DNA of 34,225 nt. It comes from Hyaloperonospora brassicae (taxonomy: Eukaryota > Oomycota > Peronosporomycetes > Peronosporales > Peronosporaceae). Numbering within the stretch: position 1 is the first letter of the stretch; each line of letters starts with the position of its first letter. The position numbers and the translations under genes were made by a program. Location: assembly GCA_947650285.1 (NCBI GenBank), contig CANTFL010000905.1, positions 1 through 34,225 on the forward strand, given 5' to 3'. Below are positions 1-11,599 of the stretch, in pieces. A model generated the notes under the pieces. The model was not told the origin of the DNA, did not search any database, and saw only the letters and a list, made by a program, of their open reading frames with translations.

Positions 1-2640
1 TTACCTTGTTAAATTCCTAGGTATCTAAATGCTCGTGTTAGTAAATTCGTCTTTGGCTAGACACATGTGGTTGTAGTCTGAGACATTCCATGCGCTATAC
101 CGGAAGCTCTACTGAAAGCGAATGGTGGTATTTATCGTCCAGTTTTATATTTAGTCAAACGTTGGGGTCGAACGAAAAGTTTTTAATGGTGGTTTGAGAT
201 TTTAGAAGGACAAGCTCTACTTTACATCTTTCATAATTGAAATACCTAGTTTTCTTCTCGGAAGTAAAAATATTTACAACAATAACACATGCACGGCTGA
301 TACAATCATCTAGTATTATCGGAAGGTCAGTGATTGGGGTGCTACTGCTTTCCTTTAAACGATAAAGATCAGCCAATGCGAACAGAAAAGATAGACTACA
401 TAATTTGTCCATTAGCCGCGCCATTTACCCCTTTTATATTAGTGGAAGAATTGCTACCTACAATTGATCTGCGGGATAACAACTACGACAGACTCCAATT
501 ACGTCACAACCTACGGAAAAGTGTATAAATACTTCAGGCAGCCAGCTTATTAAAATTATCAACTGTATAAATAGGGAATAGAATAAATCGTGCGAAAACA
601 TGAATTTTTAGGATTATACGACCAAATCAGGTGCAGCCAAATACGCGGCAGTTTGAACAGTGCACAAAGCATATCGTCTAGTGGTGTCACACATCCCTAT
701 ATTGTGGTCGATCAGAATTAAGAGTGGATCAATTTTGTCGGCTTCAAAATTATTTGATCCGGCAGAAGCGTCGGAGATTATGAATGCTGCACATCGACTA
801 CTTGCTATTTCTCGCAAGGCGCTCGTTCTAAATTTACTTTAGATGGAGGATCAGAAAAGCTTTGATCAAGGCTGACTCATGTGTATTCTACATATGAGGC
901 GAATATGGGTGTCGACACTTTTGTTTAGCGGTTAATTTTTTTTTAAATTTGATCCAGTAATTGGGTCATAACCTTCAAAATCGCATAAAAAGATATACGA
1001 ATAATCGGCCCCGTAGATTCCTTGCAACATTGCATATTTGATATTGTGGTGAAGATGAACAAATCGCTCGGTCGGTCGTACTACCACGTCGTCGGAGTGA
1101 GGTCTTACAAATAAAGATCGTTAAACAAATAAGGATATAGCGCATAACATAATCGGAGAAATAAGATAAATTGCAGGCTTTGACGCGTATCTCATCTTGA
1201 ATGTAGCCAAACGAAGTAAAAAGACGCTAAACTATGTGCCCTCGACGCGTCTGACTACGAAGTAGACCAGGATGAAGGTTTTATGTTTGTCCCTAATCAG
1301 CTGTGGAAATTAAGAATTTGTATAACCAGTTTGATTGCAAGTAGTCGAGTTGTTGTACCAAGATATTACGCATCATCACTCCACCATATAAAAGGATGTA
1401 ACCAAAGTATTGGTAAAATATGATTCAAAGCGATGTTTATTGGTATGGTTCTTGCCTCTGTGTGAATTGTCTCTGTAGTCGAGAAATTTGTTGACTGTAA
1501 AGAGGGCAGTGTTAGCCGCAATACATGGTTTATCTCCCTGAAATTCGTAGGCATCATATATCTGGAGGCTTTGCTGCTATAAATCAAATAAGTTCTTAAA
1601 GATTATAGGAGAAAGAGTACTACTCATGTTGTGGATAGAACTAATATTATATGTGTGATCACTAATACAAGATCGCCTGAAAAACACAGAAGCTCATAAA
1701 AATTACAAAGAACGTTTCCCGACAATTTGTGCGCTAGGAGGGTGAGCCAAAAGAAAGCGATTGTCGAAATTTACGTCCGACTTTCGACCCTTTATTAGGA
1801 TTGCAGGACAAAGAGGCGTGTTCAGTAAGTACATAAAGTTAGGCTAATTTAAATGGCAGATCATTAAATGTAAACTATAATCCAAGCGCTCATGATAAAT
1901 TTTACAGACGTAATTGAAACTAAGATAAATTTAAAGACGAATGAAAGAACTGATCAAAACTGTGCGTTTTGTATTAATCCTTTCCACCTAACTTATGGTT
2001 TAAGATTGTCATTTACGTTTTATTTTATGCTAGACCCCTAAAGATCACTTTTTAAGGCAAACAAATTCTACGACCTCATCCGGCCTGCTTAATAAAATAT
2101 TGACCTAAGGCTATTAAATGATACAGGATGTGATAAAGATCGATCCGAACAAATTGATATTAATCCAACGCCGCATGAAATAAAGCGTAAATTGCAACTT
2201 TGGTCATATTAGATCGTCATTAAAGATGGATACGCGTTTAATTAAGTTCATATGCGCCAATATGTATTTAGATTAGCATCAATATGGGGAAATCACTCAG
2301 AATTTAAAGTTACTTGTACACGTTACCACTATCTACCGATTTCTTTGTCTCCATTCTGAACGGATCAAGCAATCTCCGGATCGCCTTGAATAAGTGTAAA
2401 CTTTAATTAAGCATTTCGGACGGACATCATGAGCGAAGACGATGTTGATAGTAATTAGCTAAAGTTGAAAGGATATTAAGCGTATTCTGATAAATTAAAC
2501 ACGTTTTAGTCTTGTACATAAAAACAAACTCACATTGAATTTACATAGACACTTTATAGTCATAGACACAATAATTTACTAAAACTTGAGGGACATATTA
2601 ACCCGACGTAGGTCAACGAGGAAGTTTTAGACTGAGCTGC
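1..2640. other. AT-rich stretch with no recognisable gene
   Basis: I read both strands and see only short open frames of fewer than 90 codons. None has recognisable motifs, sensible start context or continuity across stops. No tandem repeat, LTR end or tRNA-like fold stood out. It is probably old, unconstrained intergenic DNA. Confidence 0.5.
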
Positions 2641-2690
2641 TTTGTTACAAGGGTTTAAACGAAATCAGGCAGAACGAATTCGCTTCGGAG

Positions 2691-2828
2691 CGATGATATA
2701 GCACGAATCAAGAACAAGTTTATAACGGTGATAATTTGTTTTTGTAAAATGATTAAAAACGATGATATAGCACGAATCACGAACAAGTTTATAACGGTGA
2801 TCATCTGTTTTTGTAAAATGATTGACCT
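2691..2828. repeat. 69-bp tandem duplication, two copies
   Basis: Two head-to-tail copies of a 69-bp unit begin at 2691 and 2760 (both start CGATGATATAGCACGAATCA). They differ at about three positions inside the unit and diverge at the right edge. The copies are far more alike than anything else in this old region, so the duplication is relatively recent. No coding role is apparent. Confidence 0.9.
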
Positions 2829-2829
2829 T

Positions 2830-2871
2830 TCCTCACCTTGTGTACCCGCAGGCTGGCGGGTTGCACTCTTC
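2830..2871 (+). repeat. LTR-like relic block, copy A
   Basis: The segment TGTACCCGCAGG followed by CTGGCGGGTTGCACTCTTC recurs in degenerate form at 8547-8589 and 11454-11498, always in the same orientation and preceded by a TCCTCAC-like stretch. It contains a small CCCGC/GCGGG stem. Because the three copies bracket decayed gag and pol sequences, I infer remnants of one gypsy LTR family. The LTR ends themselves cannot be placed. Confidence 0.35.
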
Positions 2872-3404
2872 GGTAAACTTGGACGGAGACAGCGATGTGT
2901 TGCCTTGATAGAGGTAGACCTTGGTCCCCGAGTGGATATAATGTACTCAGCGGGCCGGTAGTTGACCACTCGATAGATTTGGCCGAGGGCGGGCTTACAA
3001 TCATATTCCTTAGGTATCTTTTCACTTCTTCTCCTACGTGTGATCACAGGGCTGTTAATCATCTGGCCTTTTTCTCTTCCTAATCGGGAGGCTATTAGGC
3101 CGCTTATGATAGCAAAGAATGAGGGAAAAGGTTTGCTACTTGACGAACCCGCATTCCAAATACTTCTTGGGGTCCAACGTGCACTTATCTCACCACGCAA
3201 CTGTCTAAAGCGGAAGAGACTAAAGTTTGATCCCTTCCTCGGAACAGGCGTGCAGACTATACAAGTCATCTCTTAAGGCACGACGACGGGCCACGTATAT
3301 CACAAATTGAGCAGTATGCAATATAAAATTATATCCTTAAAGTTTTCTACTCTATCTTTGCCCGTTTCAATAACTCTATATAAGCCTCGTTAGGAGTAGC
3401 CGGG

Positions 3405-3648
3405 CGATGAGGGACCATGTCTTTCAATTATAGACCCAGGTCTATCAAGGAGGGACAGGTTCTACCAATGACGGACCCAGGTCTATCGATGAAGGACCAG
3501 GTCGACCAGCGAGGGCCAAGGTATACCGAGGAGGGACCAGGTCTACCGCTGAGATACATAGATCTAACGATGATTGACCGGGTCTATCGATGAGGGCCCC
3601 AAGTCTGCAGGTAATAGACCGGTTCTACCAATGAGATACCGTGGTCGG
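3405..3648. repeat. Degenerate minisatellite, about 12 units of 20-21 bp
   Basis: Twelve consecutive units with consensus close to CGATGAGGGACCAGGTCTAC run through this interval, each 20 or 21 bp and differing at several positions. GACC-A-GGTCTA is the best conserved core. It sits directly on the distal side of the reverse transcriptase remnant at 3837-4250, where the rest of that pol gene would be expected. Repeat expansion next to a deletion joint is a possible explanation. Confidence 0.85.
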
Positions 3649-3836
3649 CTTCTGTCAGTACCACTTTACCGAAACTTTGGCAACGGTCTTCGCCCTGAAT
3701 GGTTCTGCGGGCCCCTCTACAATGAAGACTCGACCTCTTCCGAGGCCCTTTTTCCATCGGACACCCACCTTCCTGAATGTGACTACTTGTCCCTTGACCG
3801 GGTCGACCTCGAGGTTTATTGTTCTTGGAACACATT

Positions 3837-4250
3837 TTACCACAGGTACATCATCAATTTCGTCAGCTGATATACGTAGGTAGTACGTACATTATCGAAT
3901 TTATATAATACCCTTCTTAAAAATATCACTATTGGCGGATCTAATGGTGACGCCGACAACGAAATGATATTTGCTGACAACAACCCTGAGATCAAATCTG
4001 CTAATTTCTCACGAAATATAGGTTCGACTGGTCCCAATCGTTTTGCGATCGGGTTTGCTCCTTTTATATCAATGTTACATACAACTCCACGTGATGCGGG
4101 CGGTAATGCATCCCCTATACACATGATAAATCAACTATTCTTGTAAATTAGTTGTCGTAAGTTTTTCTATCGTCCGAAAAGATACTTCTGGATCGCCAAC
4201 TTGTATATCATCTATGGTGACTTCGGCAGCAAACGTAGTCACTAAGAGCA
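3837..4250 (-). pseudogene. Decayed Ty3/gypsy reverse transcriptase start (old element)
   Basis: This is a fragment of the N-terminal part of a gypsy-type reverse transcriptase, the enzyme that copies element RNA into DNA. Reading the minus strand from about 4250, one meets EVTIDDIQVGDPE, then an in-frame stop and a frame change. Next come LPPASRGVVCNIDIKGANPI, REKLADLISGLLSANII, PPIVI and VYQLTKLMMY. These match in order the segment leading to fingers motifs 1 and 2 of gypsy RT (normally RLCIDYRRVN followed by LTRL and YP). The palm with its catalytic aspartates, RNase H and integrase are missing; about 200 bp further on lies the minisatellite. Gag and protease remnants follow in correct order at higher coordinates. 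It is a non-functional fossil; the family call is firm, the exact element unknown. Confidence 0.8.
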
Positions 4251-4987
4251 GCATATCCATGTGTCAATTTACGTCTTGTACGTACGATTCTCCGCTTTCG
4301 TGATAATGCACGGAAACCTTGTCTGTTATTCCTAATACACTTCGTTGATAGTTACCGCCAAACCAGTCTCTTCGGTCAATACATTAGACTTTTTATGATC
4401 TTTGATACCACACGTCTTGCTATCGTATTCATATTGGTGGCTAAAATAATCTCGGTTGAATTTGCTTTCATTAAATTTACCACAATCGATCATTGTTGAT
4501 TCACCTCGATCGTCGAGCTAGCCGCTTGATTTGTGCAGCCGGTCGTAAATGTTCGTTATATCAATAGCGCGGAACGTAGTCGGTAAAGACACGTCGCAAC
4601 CCTTTATCGGACCGGATCCGGGTGAGTCGTCGGCTTTGCCGGATCTTCCTCTTGGCGATTAAACGTCCCATCTAGAGTCCGCATCACGTCATACTGATGG
4701 CTGTTAGTTATAATCCTAGAAAAGCTTCCTTTTTGACCGCTTCACCGGCATTGATCGTCTAGTGATCCTGATTAAACAGCACATCTGGTCGATCTCGCAC
4801 AAATGTCGTTGTCTTAAATCATTTGAATTTGTTATTTCTTTAGCTCGGCCGGTGACGATGACTGTAACCGTTCTCGATATTCATCAATTTCCTTAATTTT
4901 CTATCGATCCCTTAGTCTAGTCATTGTCTTTATGTGAATATTGTAGATCAAATAATCCACTCAAGGTCCTGCGCATCCTAAAATTTA

Positions 4988-5379
4988 TCATCTGTTCGAC
5001 CAATATTCGTTTTGAAAATCAAAAAATGCCACTGATGGTATCGACGTGAACCCACCGAAACATAATCGGTAGATCGCATTACTATGTACTTTAACAATAT
5101 TAGGCCCAGTGGTGGAAAACCTTAGATTTAACTCGTGATCGACGATATTGGTGAGCTGTAAATACTTTGATATAATGGGCCCGTTTGTTAGCGTTGGCAC
5201 CCAAGTATTGTCCATTTGTAGCCAGAGATGTCTTTTAGAGAATTAACACCTATCCTCACCTCCGTTTCTCCTCCAGCAGATATAAAAAAACTATGATCCT
5301 TAACATTGATCGCTTGAATATTAATCTGAACGGCGGTTTTCGACCCGCCAAGCCTTTTATAACTTAATTTGGCAGACAT
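4988..5379 (-). pseudogene. Decayed protease/spacer region of the old gypsy element
   Basis: Two overlapping minus-strand frames (5379-5188 and 5215-4988) make one interrupted reading stretch. It contains YKRLGGSKTAVQINIQA and ETEVRIGVNSLKDISGYKW, resembling the beta-strand end of a retroviral-type aspartic protease (usually ending in a GvdFL-like motif). No catalytic D-S/T-G triad is visible. The position between gag-like sequence at 5837-6830 and reverse transcriptase at 3837-4250, on the same strand, is the main support. The call is an inference from order and weak resemblance. Confidence 0.4.
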
Positions 5380-5836
5380 AGAGTTTCGTCTGCCGGATTC
5401 AAACGAATCTCTGCCAGTACCATGAAATCATATTGCCTCTTGACCGACTCGATATCCGACTCATACTATGAATTCATACAATAAGGATCCGTTCAATGTG
5501 ATCTTGATCTGAATCCGTCAACTATTCATACACGTGCTCACACCAACCCCATACATATTTGAGTATGACTTTTGTTGATTAATAAAAAATATTACGAGCA
5601 AAAGTTGTGTCGATAGTCAAAAGTTTAGCGCTCGAGTTTAGCAGCATAAATACATTCCCCTTGATGATATTGCCAATTGCTTTTGGCTTCTTCAACCACT
5701 TTCCTGCTGTGTGGTACTTACAGTACTATCGCATAACGTCCGGCGCAAGATCGAACTCCATCCTTTTGGACAATCTGGCGTACTCATCAGCTCGTTCCAT
5801 GCTATAAATCGAAAAATCTGAGGGAATTCTGCATTT

Positions 5837-6070
5837 TTAAAATAGGTGTAATATGATCGCTAACGGTATGAGATACATTCTTCTTTTCCACGTATGCATA
5901 AATGCAAAGGATACAATGCTCAGCTTGTGCCAAATTCCACCCCGGCAAGCGTTCTGGTTTATTGTCTGCTTGAACATGGGCGTAAATTTTCCAGCATGCT
6001 TGATAGGTACATAACACTTGCGAATCAAATTGATAACGTTATCCATGAGGCATTTGCCATTCTCATGCAT
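5837..6070 (-). pseudogene. Decayed gag C-terminus of the old gypsy element
   Basis: The minus-strand reading contains MHENGKCLMDNV, NLIRKCYVPIKHAGK and KQTINQN. From memory, oomycete gypsy gag proteins end with a zinc-finger cysteine, a GKCPMEE-like motif, then an LIRKWYVPTKHAG-like segment before the protease. The order and spacing agree. Downstream at about 5800-5650 on the same strand an EYARLSKRMEFDLAPDVM stretch continues the theme. Several stops and frame changes interrupt it and it cannot make protein. Confidence 0.6.
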
Positions 6071-6562
6071 CTCCTCGCATTCGGCTCACCCAAATACTTT
6101 TCCAATGGATTTTCCTTTTACTTGCACTAATGACATGTCAGTCTCTTTCAAAAGCCACGATCGTCATACTTCGTCTTCCGAATCGGGGGTACGACTTCAA
6201 AAGTTCACCACGAGATCGATCTTTATGATCTGATCTTGTGTTTGATTGACGTAATTTTACTCTCATTGGTGACCATATCGATAACGTCCAAGAGGTCAGT
6301 CTCCACAACCTTGTTCGTTTTCAGAATTTTATTATCGTGTCGATTTTATTAGGCGTACGCCAACTTTGCCCGATCTTGGTTTACGGCCGCACAGACTCGG
6401 CGTCGATATACACCCAAATTTGATCTACTGCACTCTGAACCCGATTCGCTTCTTATATATTGTTCCCCTCATATCACTCTCACAGCTCAGGTAGGTATCG
6501 ACAATTTTGAGTTCGAACTCAAGCCCGATGGTGGTCAAAACTATCTTGATCTCACCGGCGCC

Positions 6563-6830
6563 TTATTGGTACACACTTTCATGCGCTTGGTAGGCGCGCA
6601 AAGTTAGTTCCATGTTGTGAGCATCCGTCAATCGTAACAAAGTCAACTTCTTGGCCAGATCACAATCTTCCAGCGTTATGATGTAGTATTCCACAATTTC
6701 ACGTCTCATAGCCGGCGACTCTTTTCGGATAGAGGTCTTCGCTCGGATCGCAGTCACGTTCAACCGATACAGATACGCTAGTGGAGTCTCATCCGATGGT
6801 TTCCTTGCTTGGTATCATCTGTGAGTTGTT
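6563..6830 (-). pseudogene. Decayed gag core of the old gypsy element
   Basis: Gag builds the retrotransposon particle. The minus strand from about 6820 reads KPSDETPLAYLYRLN, then VTAIRAKTSIRK, RREIVEYYIITLEDCDLAKK and LTLLRLTDAHNMELTL without interruption. This fits the conserved retrotransposon gag helix region, where YxLN precedes a RRxHVxxYIxxLxDxxLAxxL motif and a LxLLR motif. Upstream, at about 7985-7870 on the same strand, a stretch including LKDWQFELLEKKCHW may be more N-terminal gag but is too worn to place. The frame ends at a stop near 6563. Confidence 0.7.
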
Positions 6831-8540
6831 GTTTAGCCATGTCGCTAATATAAGATTATGAAACCTTAAAATAGGGGATTCCAATTACGGCGAGTCGATC
6901 GGATTGTTCGAATGTATCAGTTTCGAGCGGGTCCCGTAAGCATATCGCTGGACACTTGGCAAATTTGTGTATCTGGGGCTTGGTCACGCAAGAGTGCGGA
7001 CTTGAATTTACTAGTTTGGATCCTAGCTCGATCTTTGTCTTAGCCACGTTTTTACGCTCTTATAGATCGCTGATCGCCGATACTCGTAGCCTCTGCGAAA
7101 TAATCTTGCCGCTCGGCGTGGCTCGGCAGCGGTCACCATTAATCGTCTAAAATTCACCTTATCAAGATCTTGATGATCATAGTTGTAAGATCGACAATAA
7201 TGTAACTCCCTCACCGGCTCTAATTCTACATCTGGGAAAATGAGTTTCTGAGGTCGTAACATGTACCGTCAATCGAGCAGAATTTTGATATTCATATCTT
7301 TCCGATTTCTTTAAACTCCTTCATGACTGCTTCATGGAACGACCGCAGCTAACCAGCGGGCAACTAGTGCGCATCGGTCGATCTCGCTTCCATCGGGCTT
7401 ATACTATCGCAAAATGATGCAGATACGGACAGTCTCAATAACATACGTTGAGTATTTATCGAATCGGCTGAATCCAAGTACTAGTTTACCGATGCATAAA
7501 ACGACGTTCCGGTATCATAACTTCGTGTTGTGTCTGCGATCGGCGTGATCACTTAATTTGATACCCCGCCACCAATCTATCCATCCATTGATGGCCGGTT
7601 TAAACTTATTGTCTGCTAATAGCCACTCCTGATAAACTTGAACAGCCTATTACACAACGATTTTTTCCTATCGATCTTTCGGTCATCATCGCATTCCAAT
7701 AGCTTCTGCGCATCAATATAAGCTCCAGCTGTAATTCCGCGTCTTATTGCAGCTACATAAGACTACGGATCGCATCCAACTGGTTTCGCGGGTGAGCCAT
7801 GTGTTGATGTAGGCATTCGTAGCGGACCAATTAGCATTGTACTTAAGATCATTTGCACTTAACTACTGGTAAACCGTTTCTGTAACTCCTTCCAGTGACA
7901 TTTTTTCTCCAGCAGCTCGAACTGCCAGTCTTTAAGTCAGTTGATTATCTTGTCTCCATCGTCCACTAACTTGATCGACCGCATGATTTTTTACATAGTG
8001 CGATCCTGTTGATCTTATCCATTCTTGCGATCGTTTGATTCCGATCCGGCTACTTCTCACTTCATTCGCTCAGCCTTCACGATCTTATTCTTCGACTCTC
8101 CTTGAAGGGTCTTATGATGATGTTTAGCGTTCGCTATAGATCTTTTGTCCAGCGAATTATGTTTGCAATATGGTCTACGGTGATCGTCGAAGAACGTTTA
8201 GCCAGGAGTCGACATTTATCTTTCTAGAGTGACAAGAACATGTTCCTCTTTTTATTTCTCGTTTTTAAAGCCCCACCTAAAACCTTGGAAATCTGGGGAT
8301 ATTTTAAAATCGCGCTTCTACGGCTATCCTTCTAATTTCCGACGCTTCGATATCAGGTTCTTTCTTTATCTCCACATCTTCGCTCAGGGAATCACAAATT
8401 TTCCTGAGTCAATAGAGTATCTCGACACGCGCACCAGTGTGGTGGAGCAGGGTTCACATAATTGCTGATGTGATTCTGCCTATCTACTGGGGCCCAGACG
8501 ACCGACTATTAGATGGGGGTATCCTTTAATGTTTGTGTTG
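6831..8540. other. Worn sequence upstream of the old gag, probably its 5' part
   Basis: No intact gene. Minus-strand fragments at 7985-7870 (LKDWQFELLEKKCHW) and about 7740-7640 (AYIDAQKLLECDDDRKIDR) look coding-like and lie where the gag N-terminus should be. Frame breaks are frequent and I do not recognise a domain. The rest shows nothing. Confidence 0.3.
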
Positions 8541-8546
8541 TTTTCT

Positions 8547-8589
8547 TCCTCACAATTTTTGCCCGTCATTAGTGCAGGTTGCACTCTTC
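8547..8589 (+). repeat. LTR-like relic block, copy B
   Basis: This repeats copy A (2830-2871): TCCTCAC, then GCCCG, then GGTTGCACTCTTC. About 67 bp further on it has CTCTTCACGCGG, mirrored in copy C by CTCTTCACGTGA about 73 bp after its own CACTCTTC. It lies just upstream of the old gag, where a 5' LTR of a minus-strand element belongs. Confidence 0.4.
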
Positions 8590-8844
8590 TTATTGGACAC
8601 TTGTTGATCCTAAACTTGACCGAGCTTGGGGTGAGATGGTACACGTGAAACTCTTCACGCGGTCACAGGTTACTTGAAGGGACTCCATATATTCTACCTC
8701 TATATCAAATAGATTGCCTTGTCTAATATGAGAATATTGATCTGCTTGACCTTCTGACCACTTTCGCCATCTCGCGATTTCAATTACCATTACTTTCTTG
8801 CTGTGTCCTATCGCCGTTGTCTTGACACTGGTGAAAGTTTTAAG

Positions 8845-8871
8845 CGCACCTATTTAAACTATCCAGGTGCG
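8845..8871. repeat. Small hairpin, 7-bp arms
   Basis: CGCACCT at 8845-8851 pairs perfectly with AGGTGCG at 8865-8871 around a 13-nt AT-rich spacer. GAAAGTTT to its left and AAACTTTC to its right extend the symmetry outward. No function can be assigned. Confidence 0.6.
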
Positions 8872-9267
8872 ACACTGGCATAACCGAGCGGCGAAACTTT
8901 CAATTTTGTCGTGGGGGGCAAATATCTAACCCGAGGTAGATGACGCGTGTCTTTTGACGTAAATGGAACTCGGTTTAATGTTATTTAAGCATCTTACAAA
9001 ACCTACGGCCTAGCTTATGTATACCGAAAAACACACGCCACGTGTCATCCAATACTTCACTCTGTGTCTCGTGTTAAAAAGTGAAGATTAAGTGAAGGTA
9101 CCGACAAAATGCGCTAGAGGTTTGGCTCCCTGCCAGTGGTCTCGGCAGTGCCTTCTCAAAACACAAGTGTGAACTACCCAACCTATATCGTTGTAGTGCC
9201 TCATACAACACAGAGAACCCTGAAGAACATTCAATTTATACCCTAGCGTACGGTGAATTTCTGGAGT

Positions 9268-9608
9268 CTATTCAAGCAAAACTTTCACTTCCAACATATC
9301 GTACATCATAGGCCCGCTGGTCAATCTCCTACCCTTTGCCCGGATCGGATCCCCCTGAAATCGGATCTCCTCGCAGATTGGAGCTCTTCTTGGATCGAAT
9401 TCTTTTTTATTCCGGTCCCCACTGGAATCATATCCAATCTTATATAGGAACTTCCTCTCGAATCGGAACTCCCTCTCGGTTTGGATCCACACTCTGACCT
9501 GTTGCCATTTTCGTAGTCCACCCATCCAGACATTGTACCGAGTCCGGTTTCCATGGTAATGCTTCTTTGGCACATTCTGTCACAGTTCTTCGATCCTTTT
9601 TTCTTCAT
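9268..9608 (-). pseudogene. Worn gag-like tail with short internal repeats
   Basis: Two overlapping minus-strand frames cover this interval. The DNA carries several imperfect repeats of a CGGATCGGATCTCC-like motif (about 9345-9490), which gives serine/arginine-rich peptide repeats such as RGSSDSRGSSYIRLD. It follows the gag remnant at 9692-9985 on the same strand and could be the variable region before a zinc knuckle, but no cysteine/histidine knuckle is visible. The identity is inferred from position only. Confidence 0.3.
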
Positions 9609-9691
9609 TCGCCTTGAAGATTCTGCATGCGCTTATACGTGCGCAACGTTCCATAATTTAAATGCACGTCTTTCAATTATAGTAGCGGTAG

Positions 9692-9985
9692 CTATTTTTC
9701 CATCTCACGATCATCCGATCCATCAATGAATTGTTTTACATGATCGCGGCGGTCGGTGGCATCACCATCTCTCTTGTAAATTATCTTAGCCATGTTCAGT
9801 CTGTAGATCCCATTCACGCATTTCCACGCGTGATTGTACTGCTTATTAGCAGAAGCTTTGCGACCACAGTCATTCTCATGAAAGTTCTCCGGAAAAGTGT
9901 TCCACTTGCTGCGGGTAATCCGGATGAGCTGAAAATACCAGTCGGAAACAAGGCACAGTACGGTATTTAAGAAGACTTGAAACAT
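9692..9985 (-). pseudogene. Second decayed gypsy gag core
   Basis: An unbroken minus-strand stretch reads SKWNTFPENFHENDCGRK, then ASANKQY, YRLNMAKIIYKRDGDA, RRDHVKQFIDGSDDREMEK. This is the same retrotransposon gag layout as at 6563-6830: a W-containing helix, an F-x-EYC-like segment, YRLN, and RRxHVxxFIxxxxDR. The two copies differ too much to be a recent duplication. It belongs to another element, or to a rearranged part of the same family, with gag N-terminal sequence upstream at 10575-10799. It is non-functional, as frame breaks occur on both sides. Confidence 0.65.
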
Positions 9986-10574
9986 CTCACAAGACGGAGC
10001 TTGGTTACATATAAAATTAAATTTACCTGGTACAACTAGATTCTAGAGTGATTATCAATATGGCCGCGTCCCAAAAAATTACATCTAGTCAGCGATCGCC
10101 GACATGCGGCTTTCTTATGTAGTAAACCCATTTTCTGTATAATCCCCTATAGCGACCTACTAGAGTCACCACAGGTCATCCAAGTCATGATCGTCTAAGT
10201 CATATTCGTTACCGTGAGTGTGATGCAAAACGGCCGGCTCCATTTCTTAGTCCGGTATGGATGCCTCCAACATTTAATTTAAAGTTAAAGCTGGAAAATT
10301 TGCATCGATCGGTGTCGCTTACCAATTTGGTCTTGCAAAACTAATTCTCTATGACCCCCGCAATGTAGATCTGCATTTATTCATATTCACTGATAGCAGG
10401 GACCCTCGCAGGAGGTAGATGAGTCTCGCGCATGGCGTACAAGGTATGATATTTGGCAGACGCAAAAGCGCTGCGGCAAAGGGCCCCCAAGACATACAAT
10501 CCAGCTAAATATGGTCAGATTCGTCCGAATCGGACATATTCGAAGCATAACACGACGACCCGACAGGAGAACGA

Positions 10575-10799
10575 TTAATCGTCTCTCTGATCACGTTGAT
10601 CGCGGAATAGCGTTCGGCTAAATTCGAATTACCGGGTAAGCGGTGCCAACATATGGAACACTGATCCAAACTCCGTGATTTACTGATTAAGGTTACAGTC
10701 GAGCAACACCTGCGCGTAAAACGCTGCCGGTACAAACCCCGCGTCTTGTAAAAACTGAAAGAGACGGCGCATCGTCTCTACTTGATCGTCGAGGATTTT
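10575..10799 (-). pseudogene. Possible gag N-terminal fragment
   Basis: On the minus strand one frame gives DDQVETMRRLFQFLQDAGF, VPAAFYAQVLLDCNL, a stop, ITEFGSVFHMLAPLTR, a second stop, and FEFSRTLFRDQRDQRDD. The amphipathic, coding-like composition holds across the two stops. It lies about 600 bp upstream of the gag core at 9692-9985 on the same strand. I infer a gag N-terminus; I do not recognise a specific domain. Confidence 0.35.
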
Positions 10800-11453
10800 A
10801 TATGTATCATGGGACTACGAACCTAGTCGATCAGCTCCAGCTGTAGTATTTTAAAAGAACGGATCCGTGGTTAGTAGGTCACGAAGCTGGTGTCAGTAAA
10901 CACGTCTCTGCCGCATATCGAGCTGTCATCCATCCATCTTTCCCTCTTCTGATGCGACTTTTTCTTGATCGTCACCTGGAGATTTAGCCACACATAGCTT
11001 CAGGATTGTAGCGTTTATCTCCCTTTTATTGTATATTTTGTTTGCCAAATCATGTTTTGCTTTCGCTAGACGTGTCTCATCTAGAGGGTCATTCTTCGTA
11101 GTGCGAACCTCAGTGGTTCCCGAAGGTACCTGAGAAGTGTATGGAGGGTTTTGGCACTGATCACCTAAGTGATTTCCTCTTTAGTTGTAATCGATAGAGG
11201 TTCTCTTAGAATCCTGACGAACCGAGGTACATTGCTTATCACTTGTCTGAAATGATCCATTTTTCGCCGACACTTCCATACCCAGTTAAATTGTACCTCA
11301 ATATCGTCGATAAGGGATTAATGGTGAGACCTTAAACATGCGCACATGGTGGTGGAGTGGATATCGCCGAGATTCCGATGCTTACTTAAACCATCCCTGT
11401 TGCCCGGCCAAAAGACTAACGTAAAGCGTGACCGGACCGTGTGTGATACTAGG

Positions 11454-11498
11454 TTCTCCTATTCTCGTGTACCCGTCGACGGGTGTGCCGCACTCTTC
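11454..11498 (+). repeat. LTR-like relic block, copy C
   Basis: TGTACCCG, then a CGACGGGTG segment, then GCACTCTTC, in the same orientation as copies A and B. A second CTCTTCACG follows at about 11565, matching the spacing of copy B. It lies upstream of the second gag relic (10799-9268 on the minus strand), as a 5' LTR would. Confidence 0.4.
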
Positions 11499-11599
11499 TG
11501 GATGACTTGATGTCGTTGTCTGTCTTGAAATATATTCTTATAAGCCTGGTGTGGTCGCGTTAACACTCTTCACGTGACGACCAGCTAAATATTATCCCT

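Noticed and set aside
2655..3269. Minus-strand open frame of 204 codons
   Set aside because: Part of it is the translated 69-bp duplication (repeated VINLF-IRAISS peptides) and the LTR-like block. No retroelement motif or domain is seen, so it is most likely chance openness.
3584..3870. Several overlapping frames on both strands (83-98 codons)
   Set aside because: They run partly through the minisatellite, and frames on both strands are open together, typical of a repeat without in-register stops.
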